A stretch of DNA of 64,000 bases from Dryas octopetala (taxonomy: Eukaryota > Streptophyta > Magnoliopsida > Rosales > Rosaceae): assembly GCA_963921425.1 (NCBI GenBank), contig OY992838.1, forward strand, positions 15,562,001 through 15,626,000, in the 5' to 3' direction. A program made the position numbers and the translations under genes. Within the stretch, counting starts at the first letter, position 1. Every line of letters begins with the position of its first letter. Below, piece after piece: positions 47,263-59,294 of the stretch. The notes under the pieces are model-generated. The model had not been told where the DNA came from. It saw only the letters and a program-made list of their open reading frames with translations, and made no database searches.

Positions 47263-48523
47263 ATGAGTTCTAGCAACAGTGATATTAACAATACACACAC
47301 TTCTACAGATGAAAGCGATGATGATGAATTTTATCAATTAGTGTCTATAGGATGTGTGGTAGTTGTATCTGAAGGGCTTAAATATGTTGACAAAGAACCA
47401 TGCAGGACATCTACTCATATTGGATATAAATGAGTAATTGAAATTTTAGACGACCATGAGGTAAGGTGCCACCAACAATTTAGGATGCAAAAACATGTAT
47501 TTAATGAAATGTTGTCGACAATTATTGGAAAATATGGATTGAAAGAATCTGGAGATATACCCTTGGTAGAGGCATTAGCAATGTTCCTTATTACGCTAAG
47601 TCATGAGCTTACTAATAGGATGATCCAAGAAAGATTTCAACACTCAGGTGAAAGTGTGTCAAGGTGGTTTGGAATAATATTGGATGTTGTTTCTCACATG
47701 GCTATTGATATTATGAGGTCACATGATCCACAGTTTAAGAGAGTTCCAGATAAAATTAAAGAAGACAATCGATATTGGCCATATTTTAAAGATTGTATTG
47801 GGGCCATTGACGGAACACATATACCAGTTGTGGTGCTTAGAGAAAGACAAGTACCTTATATTGGTAGAGAAGGTATCACTACCCAAAATGTTATGGCCGT
47901 ATGTGATTTTATTATGTGTTTTACATTTGTATGGGCTGGATGAGAGGGTGCTGCTCATAATGTAAAAATATTCTTGAAGGCCTTAAGAAGACCACATTTG
48001 AAATTTCCTCATCCACCTACATGTTAGTAACTTAATTTATATCAAGTTAAAAATATCTCTTACTTGGTAATTACTACACATGTTTTTTTTATAGGTAAAT
48101 ATTATCTAGCCGATGCTGGTTATCTACAAATGAAAGGATATATAGGACCTTATAAGGGTGAGCGATATCATCTTCCTGATTTTCGACATGGAACTTTACC
48201 AAGAGGGAAGAAAGAAATATTTAATCAGAGGCATTCATCTCTCAAATGCACAATTGAAAGAACTTTTGGTGTTTGGAAAAATTGGTGGAGAATGATATGC
48301 CAAATGCATAACTTTCCTTTGGAAAAAACAAGTACAAATTGTTGTTGCTTCAATGGCTCTCCACAACTTCATAAGAATTCATTCCATGACAGACGCAGAA
48401 TTAAAACCTTATGATGATGATGAAGACCTACTTCCCGTAGGAGATGAGGGAGAGCATGGAAGTGCAAGGGATGCCCAAGAACAAAATTTAACTCATGGAC
48501 GAGAGATGAATAACGAACAATAG
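47263..48523 (+). pseudogene. Decayed Harbinger DDE transposase
   Basis: From the ATG at 47263 the sequence encodes a DUF8040-like N-terminal part (FRMQKHVFNEMLSTI near 47485) and DDE_Tnp_4 blocks: CIGAIDGTHIP at about 47800 (first Asp), YYLADAGYLQMKGY at about 48105 (second Asp), CTIERTFGVWKNWW at about 48250 (Glu). A stop follows GYK near 47431, another follows VWAG near 47941, and the frame changes near 48325 before a C-terminal tail ending at 48523. An intron probably lay near 48022-48095 (tatag acceptor). All three acidic residues survive but the gene is dead. Relatives in plants are the ALP1/HARBI1-like proteins. Confidence 0.85.
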
Positions 48524-48570
48524 AGAATTGCAAATCTTCTCATGTCTAGTTGAAACTTATGCCAAATTTG

Positions 48571-49713
48571 ATTGCAACCAGGGAGTAAATTTCAAAATTT
48601 TGTCAAAAATTTCATTTTTTAAGAGGGGAAATTTTAACATCAAACTAAAAAAATTTCGTCCTAATTTCGACAATTTCCCGAAATTCTCAAAATTTCGGCA
48701 AAATTTTTGGCTCTACTCGGGGAGGCGAAGACTAGAGGCGAGCTGGCCTCGTCGCCAACCGTCGCCGGAGGCAGCAGATCAAAGAGAAATCAGAGGGTGA
48801 TTGGGGAGGGAGGAGAGAGAAAAGAGAGAAGAGATCTTGGAGAGAGAAGAGATCGGGGGAGGAGAAGAGATCGGGGAGGGAGATGAGGAAGAGAGGGAGA
48901 CCGGGGAAGGAGGAAAAGAAGGAGAAAGGAGGAAGAGAGGGAGGAGAGAGAAGGTGTCTGGGCGTGGGTCTGGTGGCTGGGCAGTGGGAAAGATGAAAGA
49001 GAAGGAAAGAAGAAGTCACGGGAAGAAAGAAAGAAAGGAAGGAAGGAAAGAAAAGAAAAAGAAAAGAAAAATAAAATAAAATAAAATAAAAGAAAAAGAA
49101 AAGAAAAAAATGAAAAAAATGAAAAGACAAAAGAGGAAAAAAAAAAGTTTAGGGTTGGTTGGGGTTTGGGGTCTTTGTGCAATTAGAAAGAAAAAAAAAA
49201 GTTTCGGGTTTCGTTTAGTTGTTTTTAAATCCTAAACCCTAATACATTTCTATATAAAAATAATTAAAAATACCTTAAAGAGCTTAAACTCTAATGTCTT
49301 ATACCATATCTTAAAGAATATAGAGTATACATTATAGGATATATAGGATTTAGTGTATAAATTATAGAGTATATAGGATTTAGTATATAGAGTATATATG
49401 ATTTAGTATATAAATTATAGAGTATAAAGAATATATTAATTTCATTTATTCATTACTAATTTTATTTAATAATATTTGCTTCTAGCGCGCATTATATTCA
49501 TGTTATATTATATGAAACTTACTATATAATTTAGTTTCTTCAATGTTTTTTTATCAATGTAATAGATAATATGTTAAATAAACATATGGTAAAGTTTCAT
49601 TCAAAATTTCCGTATTTTGATAGTAATTTCCGTCGTTTCCGTCTAATTTCTGTTGAAATTTAAAAATCTTCACAATTTCCTTGAAACCCAAAATTTTATT
49701 CCTTGATTGCAAC
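48571..49713. mobile_element. Non-autonomous hAT, copy 1
   Basis: The element occupies 48579-49705 (1127 bp), flanked by the perfect 8-mer attgcaac at 48571-48578 and 49706-49713. Ends: cagggagtaaatttc and, reversed, caaggaataaaattttg. A GA-rich tract covers 48790-49120 and its translated frames are artefacts. A related copy lies at 51504-52756; they share the arms and the block around ttcattcaaaatttccgtat. It was inserted about 55 bp after the decayed Harbinger transposase stop. Confidence 0.87.
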
Positions 49714-50499
49714 CCAACAATTTAACATTTTTTTCTTCAATTAACTATCAATGAAGTTTTATTTGGCATTAAAAATTTATTATGTATAGTTTTCATTCTT
49801 TTATAATTTCATTAATGCATTGGTTGGTGTATGAATTATAAATATATGACAGTATTTGATCTTTATTAATTTTGTTTATAAATATTTATAAGAAAATGTA
49901 ATGCCATTTAAATAATTATCAATAATAAAAACATTTTTTTATAGGTAGTCAAACATTATGAACAATAGTAAAAACGCTTTTATATAGTAGAAAAACACTT
50001 TCATGGTTGGCATCCAAATAACAAACTGTTTTCTTGTAAAAGCGCTAATATTGAAAGCGTTACGGACAAAAACACTACTGAGTAAAAGCGCTTCTTATAA
50101 AAGTATTCTCAAACAGGCTCTTAGTGTTAAATGTGGGATGAGACGGATGATCCTACTCCATGTAGTTTTTCAACAATCCAAACCATTTATTTTTTAGGCC
50201 TCTATTAATAGATTATTCTTTTAAAAAAATTAGTCAAATCCGAAATTATTTACCTATCTAACTTTGATCAAACAATTAGACGAATCAAATATTTTCAATA
50301 AAACTGTCTATTTGTTTGATTAAAATTAAATATATAAATGATTTTCGATTTGGCTAATTTTTTTGTAAGGATGATCTATGAATAGAGGCTTAAAAAATAA
50401 ACGATTTGAATTGTTAAAAAACTACATGTAGAGAACCCATCTGCTCCATTTCATATTTAACACTAAATGTGAAATTCCACACTTAAAAAAAACCTGTGT

Positions 50500-51165
50500 A
50501 TATATATGTGGACCTAAAAATTTGGGAGCCCCTCTCAAAGTCGCGCCCTTGAGCAATTGAATAGATCAAGTAATTAAGTAGTACCTATAATAATATAATT
50601 GAACAATACTGTAGCACGAAAAGATAGGTTTTATGACTAATCAGAAAAGTCACAGTTCTGCTTGCTTTCTCTTGTAAGAGAATCCAAGATGGTGATCATA
50701 AAAAAAAAAAAAAAACAAAAACAAAAACAAAAACCAAGAGAAGCAGATAATCTTAACTGCGCTGTGAAAGTACTTTTTTGATGGAAATGAAAGTTTTTTT
50801 CTTTGTGTTTTTTACTTGTAAATTTAATATATCAATTTGTACTAATAATAGTACAAATTGATATACTAATTTACCAAGTATTTTTGGGTAAAAAAAATTA
50901 CAAGTAAAAAACAAGTAGACATGATGCGAGTATTATGACAGTCTACTTGTTTTTTTTCCTTATAATATTTTTTTTTGGCCAAAAAAGAACTTGGTAAATT
51001 AGTATATCATTTTGTACTAATATTATTACATGATGCGATCATGCAAGTATGAGTCATACCGAATGACTTTAGTCTTTTTCTTTTTGGTCATAAAAGTAAG
51101 GAGAAACTTGGTGAGGAAGGCAGTCTATAAAGATTTATAGACTTATAGGCTTACCTTCTTTCTTT
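50500..51165. repeat. Direct repeat copy A (partner at 63095-63785)
   Basis: The segment shares long near-identical stretches in the same order with 63095-63785: for example aacaatactgtagcacgaaa, gcttgctttctcttgtaaga and agatttatagacttataggc. The interior has small inverted blocks around 50830-50870 (gtacaaattgatata) and poly(A) runs. No gene is seen. The two copies lie 12.6 kb apart. Confidence 0.8.
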
Positions 51166-51495
51166 TTTGTGGCCAAATAGGTGGCTTACCTTTTTGAGTT
51201 TGATAAAATGGTCCGAAAAAATGGTGTGTTTTGTTTACCCCATTACCTTTATTGTTTCATAATGCATTATAATTCGCAGTAATGTGTTGAATTATGTGAC
51301 TGGTTATTAGTAGAGCATCTGGACAAAAAAGATTTTTTATTTATTTTTTTATTACAGGAGAGGGGGAGGGTTCGAATCCGAGTGTGTAGGGGAAAGGTTT
51401 TGTTTTCGGCCAACTAATCCAACCCCAATTTACAATTTAAAAAAAGAGTTCATAATCAGAATTTTTACAAATTATGATTTATGATCAATGAAATA
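51166..51495. other. Short spacer between repeat copy A and hAT copy 2
   Basis: Contains gggttcgaatccgag at about 51370, a B-box-like word, without an A box or any cloverleaf. No gene is seen. Confidence 0.45.
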
Positions 51496-52764
51496 GCTAA
51501 ACCGAAGGAGAAAAATTTTGTTTTCTAGGGAAGGAGAGATTTTATCAAAATACCAAACAATTTTCGTTTAGATTTTGAAAAAATTTGCTGAAATTTCAAA
51601 AATTTCCCAAAAACCTCGAAATTTTGGAGACCAGAGGCGGGCCGTTGCCGGAGTGAGAGAAGAGATCGGGGAGGAAGAGATCCGGGGAGGGAGGAGAGAG
51701 AAGAGATCGGTCGGGAGGGAGATAAGGAAGAGAGAGAGATTGGGAAGGAAGAAGAGAAGGAGGAAGGAAGAAGAGAAGGAGGAAGGAAGAAGAGAAGGAG
51801 GAAGGGAGAAGAAATGTGCAGTGCGGCAAAGAAGGAAGTCTGGACTGGGAGAAAGAAATGACTCAATGAGAGTGAAGAAGGAAGTCACGGGAGGAAAAAG
51901 GATGGAAAGGAAAGAAAAGAAAAGAAAAGAAAAAAAAAAAAAAAAAGGGTTTAGGGTTGATTGGAGTTTGGGGCCTTTGGGCAATTAAAAAAAAAAGGGT
52001 TTGAGATTTGGTTTGACTTTTGAGGTTTCGTTTAGTTATTCTGTAAAATTCTGTGAGCTAGTCTCGATTAATCTTATTTTTCTACGGCTTCAAATTTATT
52101 TATTGCCTTCCAAAATTTGTCATGAAAATTCTATTATCTCCAACTTAACAAGATAATTATCAATAAATTATTATTTACTCTCAAATAAATTATAAACCAA
52201 TTTTTCGGGATCTCACAATCTATTTAGATTGTGTTTGGTTATTGGGTTAAGAGGTTTAGAAAATAACAATACATGTCATTTTCTTATTTGTCCGTATATG
52301 TTTTAAGGGCAATTGAATTCAAAATGATTAAATATCTCTTAAAAAGAGGTCATTTTTATGTAATTGTTAATTAGTGAACCATTTTTGTTTAACAGTATTT
52401 GCCTCTAACACGCATTATATTCATCTTATTGAATACTTATTTAATTCATGATTTAGTATTGTAATATAAATAAATTTTTTGAAGTGTTATTTATATAATT
52501 ATTAATTAGTGACCTATTTTTTTAACAGTATTTGCCTCCAGCGCGCATTATATTCACTTTATATCACATGAAACCTACTATATAATTTGGTTTCTTCAAT
52601 GTTTTTTTTATCAATGTAGTAGATAATATGTTAAATAAACATATGGTCAAATTTCATTCAAAATTTCCGTATTTTGATAGCAATTTTCGTTGTTTTTGTC
52701 TAATTTTGTCGAAATTTCCATCAAATTTTTTTTCGAAATCGAAAATTTACTCTGTGGCTAAACC
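51496..52764. mobile_element. Non-autonomous hAT, copy 2
   Basis: The element occupies 51504-52756 (1253 bp), flanked by gctaaacc at 51496-51503 and 52757-52764. The right end reversed reads cacagagtaaattttcg; the left end gaaggagaaaaattttg is diverged. It carries a GA-rich tract at 51640-51950 like copy 1, and a duplicated acgcattatattcat block at about 52410 and 52545. No protein is encoded; the Arg/Glu and Ser/Phe frames across the purine tract are artefacts. Confidence 0.82.
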
Positions 52765-53208
52765 TATAAAAAAAAAAGTATGATGTTGGTACGAAAAAGA
52801 GAAAAAGATTATTGATGTGAGAAAGAAAAAGATGTTGATACCAATGAAATAACTAAACCTATAAAGAAAGAGATGTCATTGTTCATTGACATGATGTATC
52901 AAAGCTCATAGTGGGAAAAAACTGAAAAAAGAAGAGAAAGACTTGCTTGGGATAGGAGATGTGACATCCCTCCCTCTTATCTCTCTTTATCTCTCTCTCC
53001 CTCTCTTTCTCTCACTTATGTCTCTATCTTTCTTTTACGAGAAATGCCACGTCCCCTATCACGAGAACATGCAAGTTTTATTCAAAAAAGAATAGTAGAA
53101 ACCCTTATGTATTGAACTTGATGAAATTCTTTGATGTAAATTGTAATTACCAATTAGATATTATAATTTGGTAGACATTAATTGAAAGATGTTTTAAATT
53201 AAAACTCC
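52765..53208. other. Spacer, no gene
   Basis: The phrase caatgaaatagctaaacc before hAT copy 2 is echoed as caatgaaataactaaacc at about 52845, a local duplication older than or independent of the insertion. A ctctctttatctctctct tract lies at 52980-53030. Confidence 0.45.
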
Positions 53209-53209
53209 A

Positions 53210-54960
53210 TTTGTCACGCTCCAATCCTGAATAAAATCTAATATCTCGGAGTGAAGCGTGACTTACGTCCTAATCATAGATTAATAAAATTATTTCAACA
53301 ATTAAGACGTGAAAAGAAAAGAAAAGAAAAGAAAAGAAAATAATATACAATAATTGAAGAAACTAAGTAAAGTGAAAATGAAAAATAGACTTTATTTAGC
53401 AAATTAATGTTCTAAGAGTACTATACTAGATGTTCATCTTCTTATATATTACAATTTATTGATAAACAAACAAAATATAGTACTCCAGCAAATTCTCTAA
53501 ATTTCCTTTGGGTATTCTACATCATCGGTCATATTTTCGTCACCTGCACGATCTATTAGGGTGTGAGCTTTTAAGGCTCAATAGGGTATAGTGATCCATC
53601 ATGGCCAGTTATCACATTTAATCAATGTCTCAGTAAAGAAAAGAAATACAGATAATAATTTCAATTATATGCAATGAGAATGTGTATACTCACTCCTTAA
53701 CCATTCATGTTGACACATACCCAATACAAACAGGCCTACACGTCCCATACCGTGCATCCTTCCACTGTGGCCCCGAATGTCCCAAGTATGAGCCAACACT
53801 CGTCCGTCCCTTAAACCCAAATATTTTGAATATTATTAATTCCACTTTTTCTTCAATAATTCTTCCATAAATCATGAGATCACCAGGTACATCTTCTTTT
53901 CTCCATGGTGTCTTTAATAAATCACGAGACCACCAAGTCCATCTCCCTCTCTTCTTGGTGTCTCAATTAATTATTTTCTTAACCTTGTTCACAATCACAC
54001 TTTCCTTATGCACTTATGATTATAGATGTAAAGATAAACATTAATGTATGTGTAGAGAATTAAATCGTACATTAATAATAATTCAACCTTATGCAATTTA
54101 AGTGTGTCACAAACTTAGGAAATTTCACAGTGCACACATAAGATTAATAATAAAAGCTTCCTCTCAAATATAATGCACTTAATACATTTAATAAAGAAAT
54201 ATCATCGCAAGTAATAAAGATAAATTATCACAAGAAAATCACACAACATGACACAATGATTAATTGTAATATAGTCCAATCATTGGGGAAATAGAGACCC
54301 TACCTTAATTCCTTGAGCACAAGTTCCTTCTTGGTCCGTTCCTATATGTTCGGGTCTAAAAAGTTTAAAGAAACATAGTTTAGATATAACTTAATTAAAT
54401 TTAAATTTATTTCACTCTCTTTTTAAGAAGAGTGTAACTCACACTCTAATTTAGAGGTGTCAGATTGACGCGAAACTTGTACCAATGGACTCGTATCGAA
54501 AAATAAAGTTGGGAGGGTGAAAATTGGGCGAAAACGGTCGCCGGAAACAGCCGCACGCGCCACCACGCCCCAGCGGTGCGAGTGAGGTGGCTGGCCGGTC
54601 ACTGTTCATCGTCTTTTTAAAACAGCCCATGTTTTCTAGATTTTTCAGTTTTTTTATCTCATTTTTTACTCGACTTTTGACCTATCAAACCTTCACCAAA
54701 TTGAGCAAACTTATACTTGTTTTAAAGCTCTGCATCACTTCTTTACAACCATATAAAGAACATGAAAAACGGACGGTTAAAACTCAAGTTATAAGGCTCG
54801 AAAGGAGGCCATACGAACATGCGAATTTTCAGGAAAAATTTCCAGATTTTTCATTTTTCTTGGTTTTTCATTTTCTTTCATTTTCAACCCTCAAAACCTA
54901 TTCCTATGGCTATAATAAGGTTATAAATGACCTATTTTTAGTTTAACAATATTAAACAAA
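53210..54960 (+). repeat. LTR-like repeat fragment of Ty3 type
   Basis: Starts TGTCACGCTCC and continues with tatctcggagtgaagcgtgac, the familiar opening of plant Tekay-type LTRs. A gaaaa tandem run lies at 53310-53340. The stretch 54620-54790 contains about 80 bp shared with the Mutator MITE at 39268-39889. The 140-codon frame at 54524-54946 has no domain and I do not call it a gene. No second LTR or coding region is present. Confidence 0.45.
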
Positions 54961-55238
54961 GAGGTATAAACAAAATTTAAAAAAAATAAAAGTTTCAAAA
55001 GAAAATTGCTAATGACACCCATGCTTCCTTGAGCTCACCTTCCTTTCTGTCCTTTGAAGTTAAAAAGAGGCTAAAACTTGTGATTCCTACAGTAAAAAGA
55101 AAAATCACAGAGACTAAAAGATGTTAGTTCAATTATTTAAGCAAAGTCTAAACAACCAAGAAGGATGGAGTTTAACTTTGAACTCTAACCTTCTCAAGTT
55201 TCTTCCCTCCCCTTTCTGTCCCTTTCCAGTTCACTCAC

Positions 55239-55272
<34 letters not shown>

Positions 55273-55484
55273 TCTCTCTCTCGCTCTCTTCTTTTTCTTT
55301 GTTCAGTTTTGCTGCTCAAGAGTATTCTTAAGCATACTTTATAGTCTAATTGGCTTATATATTCAGTTAAGAAGAGATGAATCTAATCATTATTTAGATA
55401 AGGACTCATCCTTCTAAAGGAATCATCACCATTGATCAAGGCTTAAGTGTTCTAATTTGAGAAGGCTGATGGCGTTGGTGTTAT

Positions 55485-55520
<36 letters not shown>

Positions 55521-55770
55521 CAAGTTGGGCTTTGTATCTTGTAGAAAAAATTGGACTAAAGCCCAAACTTAGAAATGTAGCCCAATGTTTATTTATCTAT
55601 TTCTTATTATTATTATTATTAATTTTTTTTTTTTTTAGGACATTACACCATTATTCCTAGTCCTCAACAAGCCTCAATAAATATCAACAAAGTGTCATTT
55701 CTTATCTTAATTTATTATTTATTTAGTTTATTCTTTTTATTCCAGTAAAGTAAATAAATAAATAAATAAA
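54961..55770. other. Spacer with CT microsatellite and poly(T)
   Basis: A CT repeat covers 55241-55283 and a T run of about 30 covers 55488-55520. The small open frames over these tracts are compositional. No gene is seen. Confidence 0.5.
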
Positions 55771-55804
55771 TAAGGAATTGTACGTGGATTCTTGCGCAAT
55801 CCAT

Positions 55805-56142
<338 letters not shown>

Positions 56143-56412
56143 CTAACCGCAGGGGAGTGATGGGCAACCTTAGTCTATATGTTGCTCGTGAGCCGCCAAG
56201 TACAAGTCTCGAAACAGTACTGGCGCAAAATGATCGGTCCTTCACTGGCTCCAGGTGTAGATAGGGTTAAATCTGCAGGGGTCATGCAAATACATAGGTC
56301 TCTTCCCTTCTATTTTGGATGAATGAGGTGGTTTATAAGGCGCTTTCCGTGGGAGTTTCACTCATTGAAGGATACACATTCCAAACATGGGTAAATCATA
56401 TCGAAGGAGTGG

Positions 56413-56955
56413 GTGATTGATATATGTGTACGATTTACGAGAGCTCAGATGACTAGAAATATATACACGAATCGTTTCCAGATTATAACTAGAACCTTTC
56501 TTTTTTTGGATCTATCTCACATCAATAACAGAAAGCATTCCAAGCTACCTTTCTTGTTGCTTGTCAATGCACAGAACCATGTGCCATTCAATAGAAAATT
56601 TATCTCCTGTAGTATAGGGTTTCTTTCCATTACTGGCTTCAGACTAGAAACTGAAGATCTGGTAAAGTGTGAGTCCGACGAGTTGGGTCTAATGAGGCTA
56701 CTACAAAGTATTTACTCATGGGTGGGGCAAGCTCTTCTGTTCTGGTTCACAGTTTCTCTTGGCTATATGGTGGTCAACAATCGTTCGGACTTGGTAAAGG
56801 TTGTCGTGGCACCTATAGTAGGACAGAGCACTTATCGCGATGCCCGCGAACCAATTTACGATGTCTCCGTCGCTGATGTTCGTCAAGCAGGCCATGTGGA
56901 TTGGCCAGGGTCTTCTTTGGCTAATGATACCTATGAAGATGCATATGCAGTATAA
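56413..56955 (+). CDS. Unidentified 180-codon open frame in the organelle-type block
   Basis: The frame is open for 543 bp, starts at an ATG and codes for a protein with a hydrophobic segment around residues 105-122 ([18 protein letters not shown]), followed by [20 protein letters not shown] and a polar tail. I do not recognise a family. Length and composition are unlike the nuclear noise around it, so it may derive from a mitochondrial orf or from a group II intron neighbourhood. Expression in the nucleus is unlikely. It could equally be chance in GC-richer DNA. Confidence 0.3.
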   Translation: MIDICVRFTRAQMTRNIYTNRFQIITRTFLFLDLSHINNRKHSKLPFLLLVNAQNHVPFNRKFISCSIGFLSITGFRLETEDLVKCESDELGLMRLLQSIYSWVGQALLFWFTVSLGYMVVNNRSDLVKVVVAPIVGQSTYRDAREPIYDVSVADVRQAGHVDWPGSSLANDTYEDAYAV

Positions 56956-58583
56956 TACGAGAATGTATAAGCCAAGTTTGGTACACCAAGTCGTTACACA
57001 AATCTCCTCGAATTTTTCATTGAGAGGTCAAGGATTTAATTCTTTTAAAAAATAAAGTTTTTGATCAGAATGGAATATTAATCAAACCGAAAGACCCCTT
57101 AACTATTAAGGGATTATAGAACGAATCTTACATTGAAAAATTTCCTCTTCCGTCGGAAGGGCCCTTCGCAACTGCCGCTTCCCAATCTCAACCTCTCCCC
57201 AGTTCCTGAGCCGGAGCCTTCCTCCCCTGCGGATCTGATTACCAATTCATAGGATTAACTAGAAGAGAAGGAAGTTAGGATCGGCTGAAAGAAGGACAGC
57301 GGGGAAAGTTCTCTAACCCCTTAGAATCCATCTTTTTTTGACGGAAAGGGCAGCGTGAAAACCCTTCTTCGGCCTAGCAGCAAGATCCATTGGTTAAGAT
57401 CTAGCTCATATGCTACTGGTAGCTAAGCATTTGGTTACACAATTGAGTTCTTTTTGTACATTCATCTGTAATTCTTCGATTCTTCAAGCCTTGTCTTCTA
57501 TTAATAACTTGGGGAATCCCATATAAATTATGACCTGAAGAAGGCCACAAGTGGAAGCAACCGATGCTTTGGTCATTCAGTTGACTCTTTGCTGCCAGTC
57601 CATGCTTGCTGGCAAAGTAGGGGTTTCCAGGTCTTGTCACCAAAAACCTTCCCTGATTGACAGAATGTTCCGCTACTGACCCTTGAAAAAGAAGCTTTCA
57701 AGGTCTCGTCGCTTCGGTGAATCACTTGAGCCCTGATACATTTTCAATGCCCCTCCTACCCATCCCTATGGGGGCCTGGGACCTTAATAGTTGGTCATGT
57801 GGCGGGCCCTGCAAATATTTTAGTATTCCCATCAAGGTGGAATCTTAAAGAAATTACTGAATTGCTCCCTTTCCTACGTGACGAACAAAGTGTTGAATTG
57901 AATCGTACCAGTCTCTACTAGGGGTTATTACTATTTTTTGTACTTGCTGTTTTATTTTCCAATTATTTCTTTAATTAAAAAAAGAGTTTAGGCCTTTGCA
58001 AAGAGTGTTATCGACCCCTTCCCTCTATTTCTCGCACTTCTCCCATCCCTCACAGGTATAAGCGTGTGTATAGAGGCGGCTGAACTAACCATTCGGGGTA
58101 AGAAGATGGAGTAATGAGCAGTAGGATCAGGAATAAAGAATAGACAGCGAGAAAGATTGAATCTAGTGGGGGCAGGGCGTTAAATCTCCTTGCCCCCGCT
58201 TTAACTTAAGGAACAGACCATGTACAAGACCATGAAACTCAATGTCTTTTGTTCAGCCCCGCACTTCCTCTACAATCGTCTTCACCCGGTGGTAAAGAGG
58301 CCTTTCTATGATCGATGAACATAGAAATTAATAGAAAAATGAAAGGATATCTGTGTGTTTTTTTTTTTTATCCATTCGGGTTTTTTTAAGCATAACATAA
58401 TATAGCGTATTTAAAAATATATATATATATAAATTTCTACTTTTTAGTATTCATACCCCTGAGCTCGACTTAAAAGGCCTATTTGATAGGCTTATTCTCG
58501 GTATAATCACCTAAAAAAGAGCTTGAAGAGGGCTTCGACCACTTAACTTAAAAAAATGAGCCACTAGACCGAAGAGGTGTCGC

Positions 58584-58880
58584 TTAAGGAAAGTGTCCTC
58601 CTTGATATAACGCGAAAGCACCAAATAGTCTTGTTAAAAAGACTTCCTTTAAATCCGAGAGCGTACTCTCATTTTTATTTCCGAGATCTCGCCACCAGGG
58701 TAATATGAATTTTTTGATACATATGAGATGGTAAACTAAGATAAAAGCTAGAGCTAGTATAAGTGTAAAAACAAAAGGATTCGGTTCCATTTTGGGGAGG
58801 TCTAATATGGGGGTTAGACTGACACCTTGCCAAGGGATTATTCCTTTAGGTTTTATCCTTTTCATGTATAGATAGATCAT
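58584..58880 (-). other. Open frame with a membrane segment in the organelle-type block
   Basis: The 98-codon minus-strand frame contains NPFVFTLILALAFILVYHLI, a likely membrane helix, and then a polar tail. No family is recognised. Directly upstream on the same strand, 58910-59224, another frame stays open about 105 codons without a clear start (contains [20 protein letters not shown]). They might be decayed pieces of organelle genes. Confidence 0.3.
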
Positions 58881-59294
58881 TTATTTCAAAACCCAATAAA
58901 CCTGGGAAGCTAAGCCCTATTACTCAACCACATAAAAATGACATTATTGTGATGGATGCAATTTCTCAAGTATTGAATGAGGTCTTCTATCCAGTGCGAT
59001 GTATGGAATATATGACAAAGCAAAGGTGGAGTGTTAGAGTATTTCTGTTGATCAGTCATGTCATTTAGGCCCGAGTCGGACATCCAATTGCTTCGATTTG
59101 AATTATCAGGAGGAATCTCTGAAGTAGATGGTGGTTGATAGAGTAATCTTTGATCATAATTTCCAGTATGAGTACTGCGTCCAACACGAAACTTGTGGCT
59201 GGTAGTAAAACACCGATCTAATTATCTACTCTTCTTCTATTAGAAAGGCGAACCTATAGGCCTGTTTTAGCGCGTTTCCACAAAGGTACACCGA

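Larger units (their letters stand above)
40479..50123 (+). mobile_element. Decayed PIF/Harbinger element with two younger insertions
   Basis: The ends are 40482 (atgcatgtttgggagtgctt) and 50120 (reversed: gagcctgtttgagaatactt), flanked by TTA at 40479-40481 and 50121-50123, the Harbinger target. Without the complete Harbinger at 40640-44861 and the hAT at 48579-49705 it would be about 4.3 kb, normal for a two-gene Harbinger. It carries remnants of a Myb/SANT-like gene (45909-46960) and a DDE transposase (47263-48523), both with stops or frame changes. Confidence 0.75.
40451..50495. mobile_element. Foldback MITE split by a decayed Harbinger element
   Basis: Pieces are 40451-40481 and 50121-50495, together about 400 bp. 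The left end aggctcctttaggtgtgg mirrors the right end, which reversed reads aggttttttttaagtgtgg. The arms in 50121-50495 are inverted around about 50310. The block aatccaaaccatttattttt links it to the foldback at 28876-29247. The flanks are TA-rich, so the target duplication cannot be defined. Confidence 0.65.
39223..50570. repeat. Old repeat hosting a nested stack of younger elements
   Basis: The left start, agggccggatctgaaatgtt with a nearby taggccctgtac, and the right end, gggagcccctctcaaag followed by tcgcgcccttgagcaa, belong to a common plant repeat whose ends carry GGGCC/GGCCC. The same right end is seen at about 63105-63145. Pieces that belong to it are 39223-39267, 39890-40112, 40396-40450 and 50496-about 50570. 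Everything between has been inserted later. Borders are approximate and I did not identify its superfamily. Confidence 0.5.

Noticed and set aside
48732-49182. Open frames of Ser/Phe/Leu-rich or Arg/Glu-rich proteins in the hAT copies (also 51525-51988)
   Set aside because: They run through purine/pyrimidine tracts on both strands at once; such tracts lack stops by composition and show no domain.
51366-51385. tRNA or SINE from the word gggttcgaatccgag
   Set aside because: A lone B-box-like word without an A box, and no flanking duplication.
54524-54946. 140-codon host gene
   Set aside because: No domain; part of the frame is a repeat shared with a MITE, and the region looks like LTR sequence.
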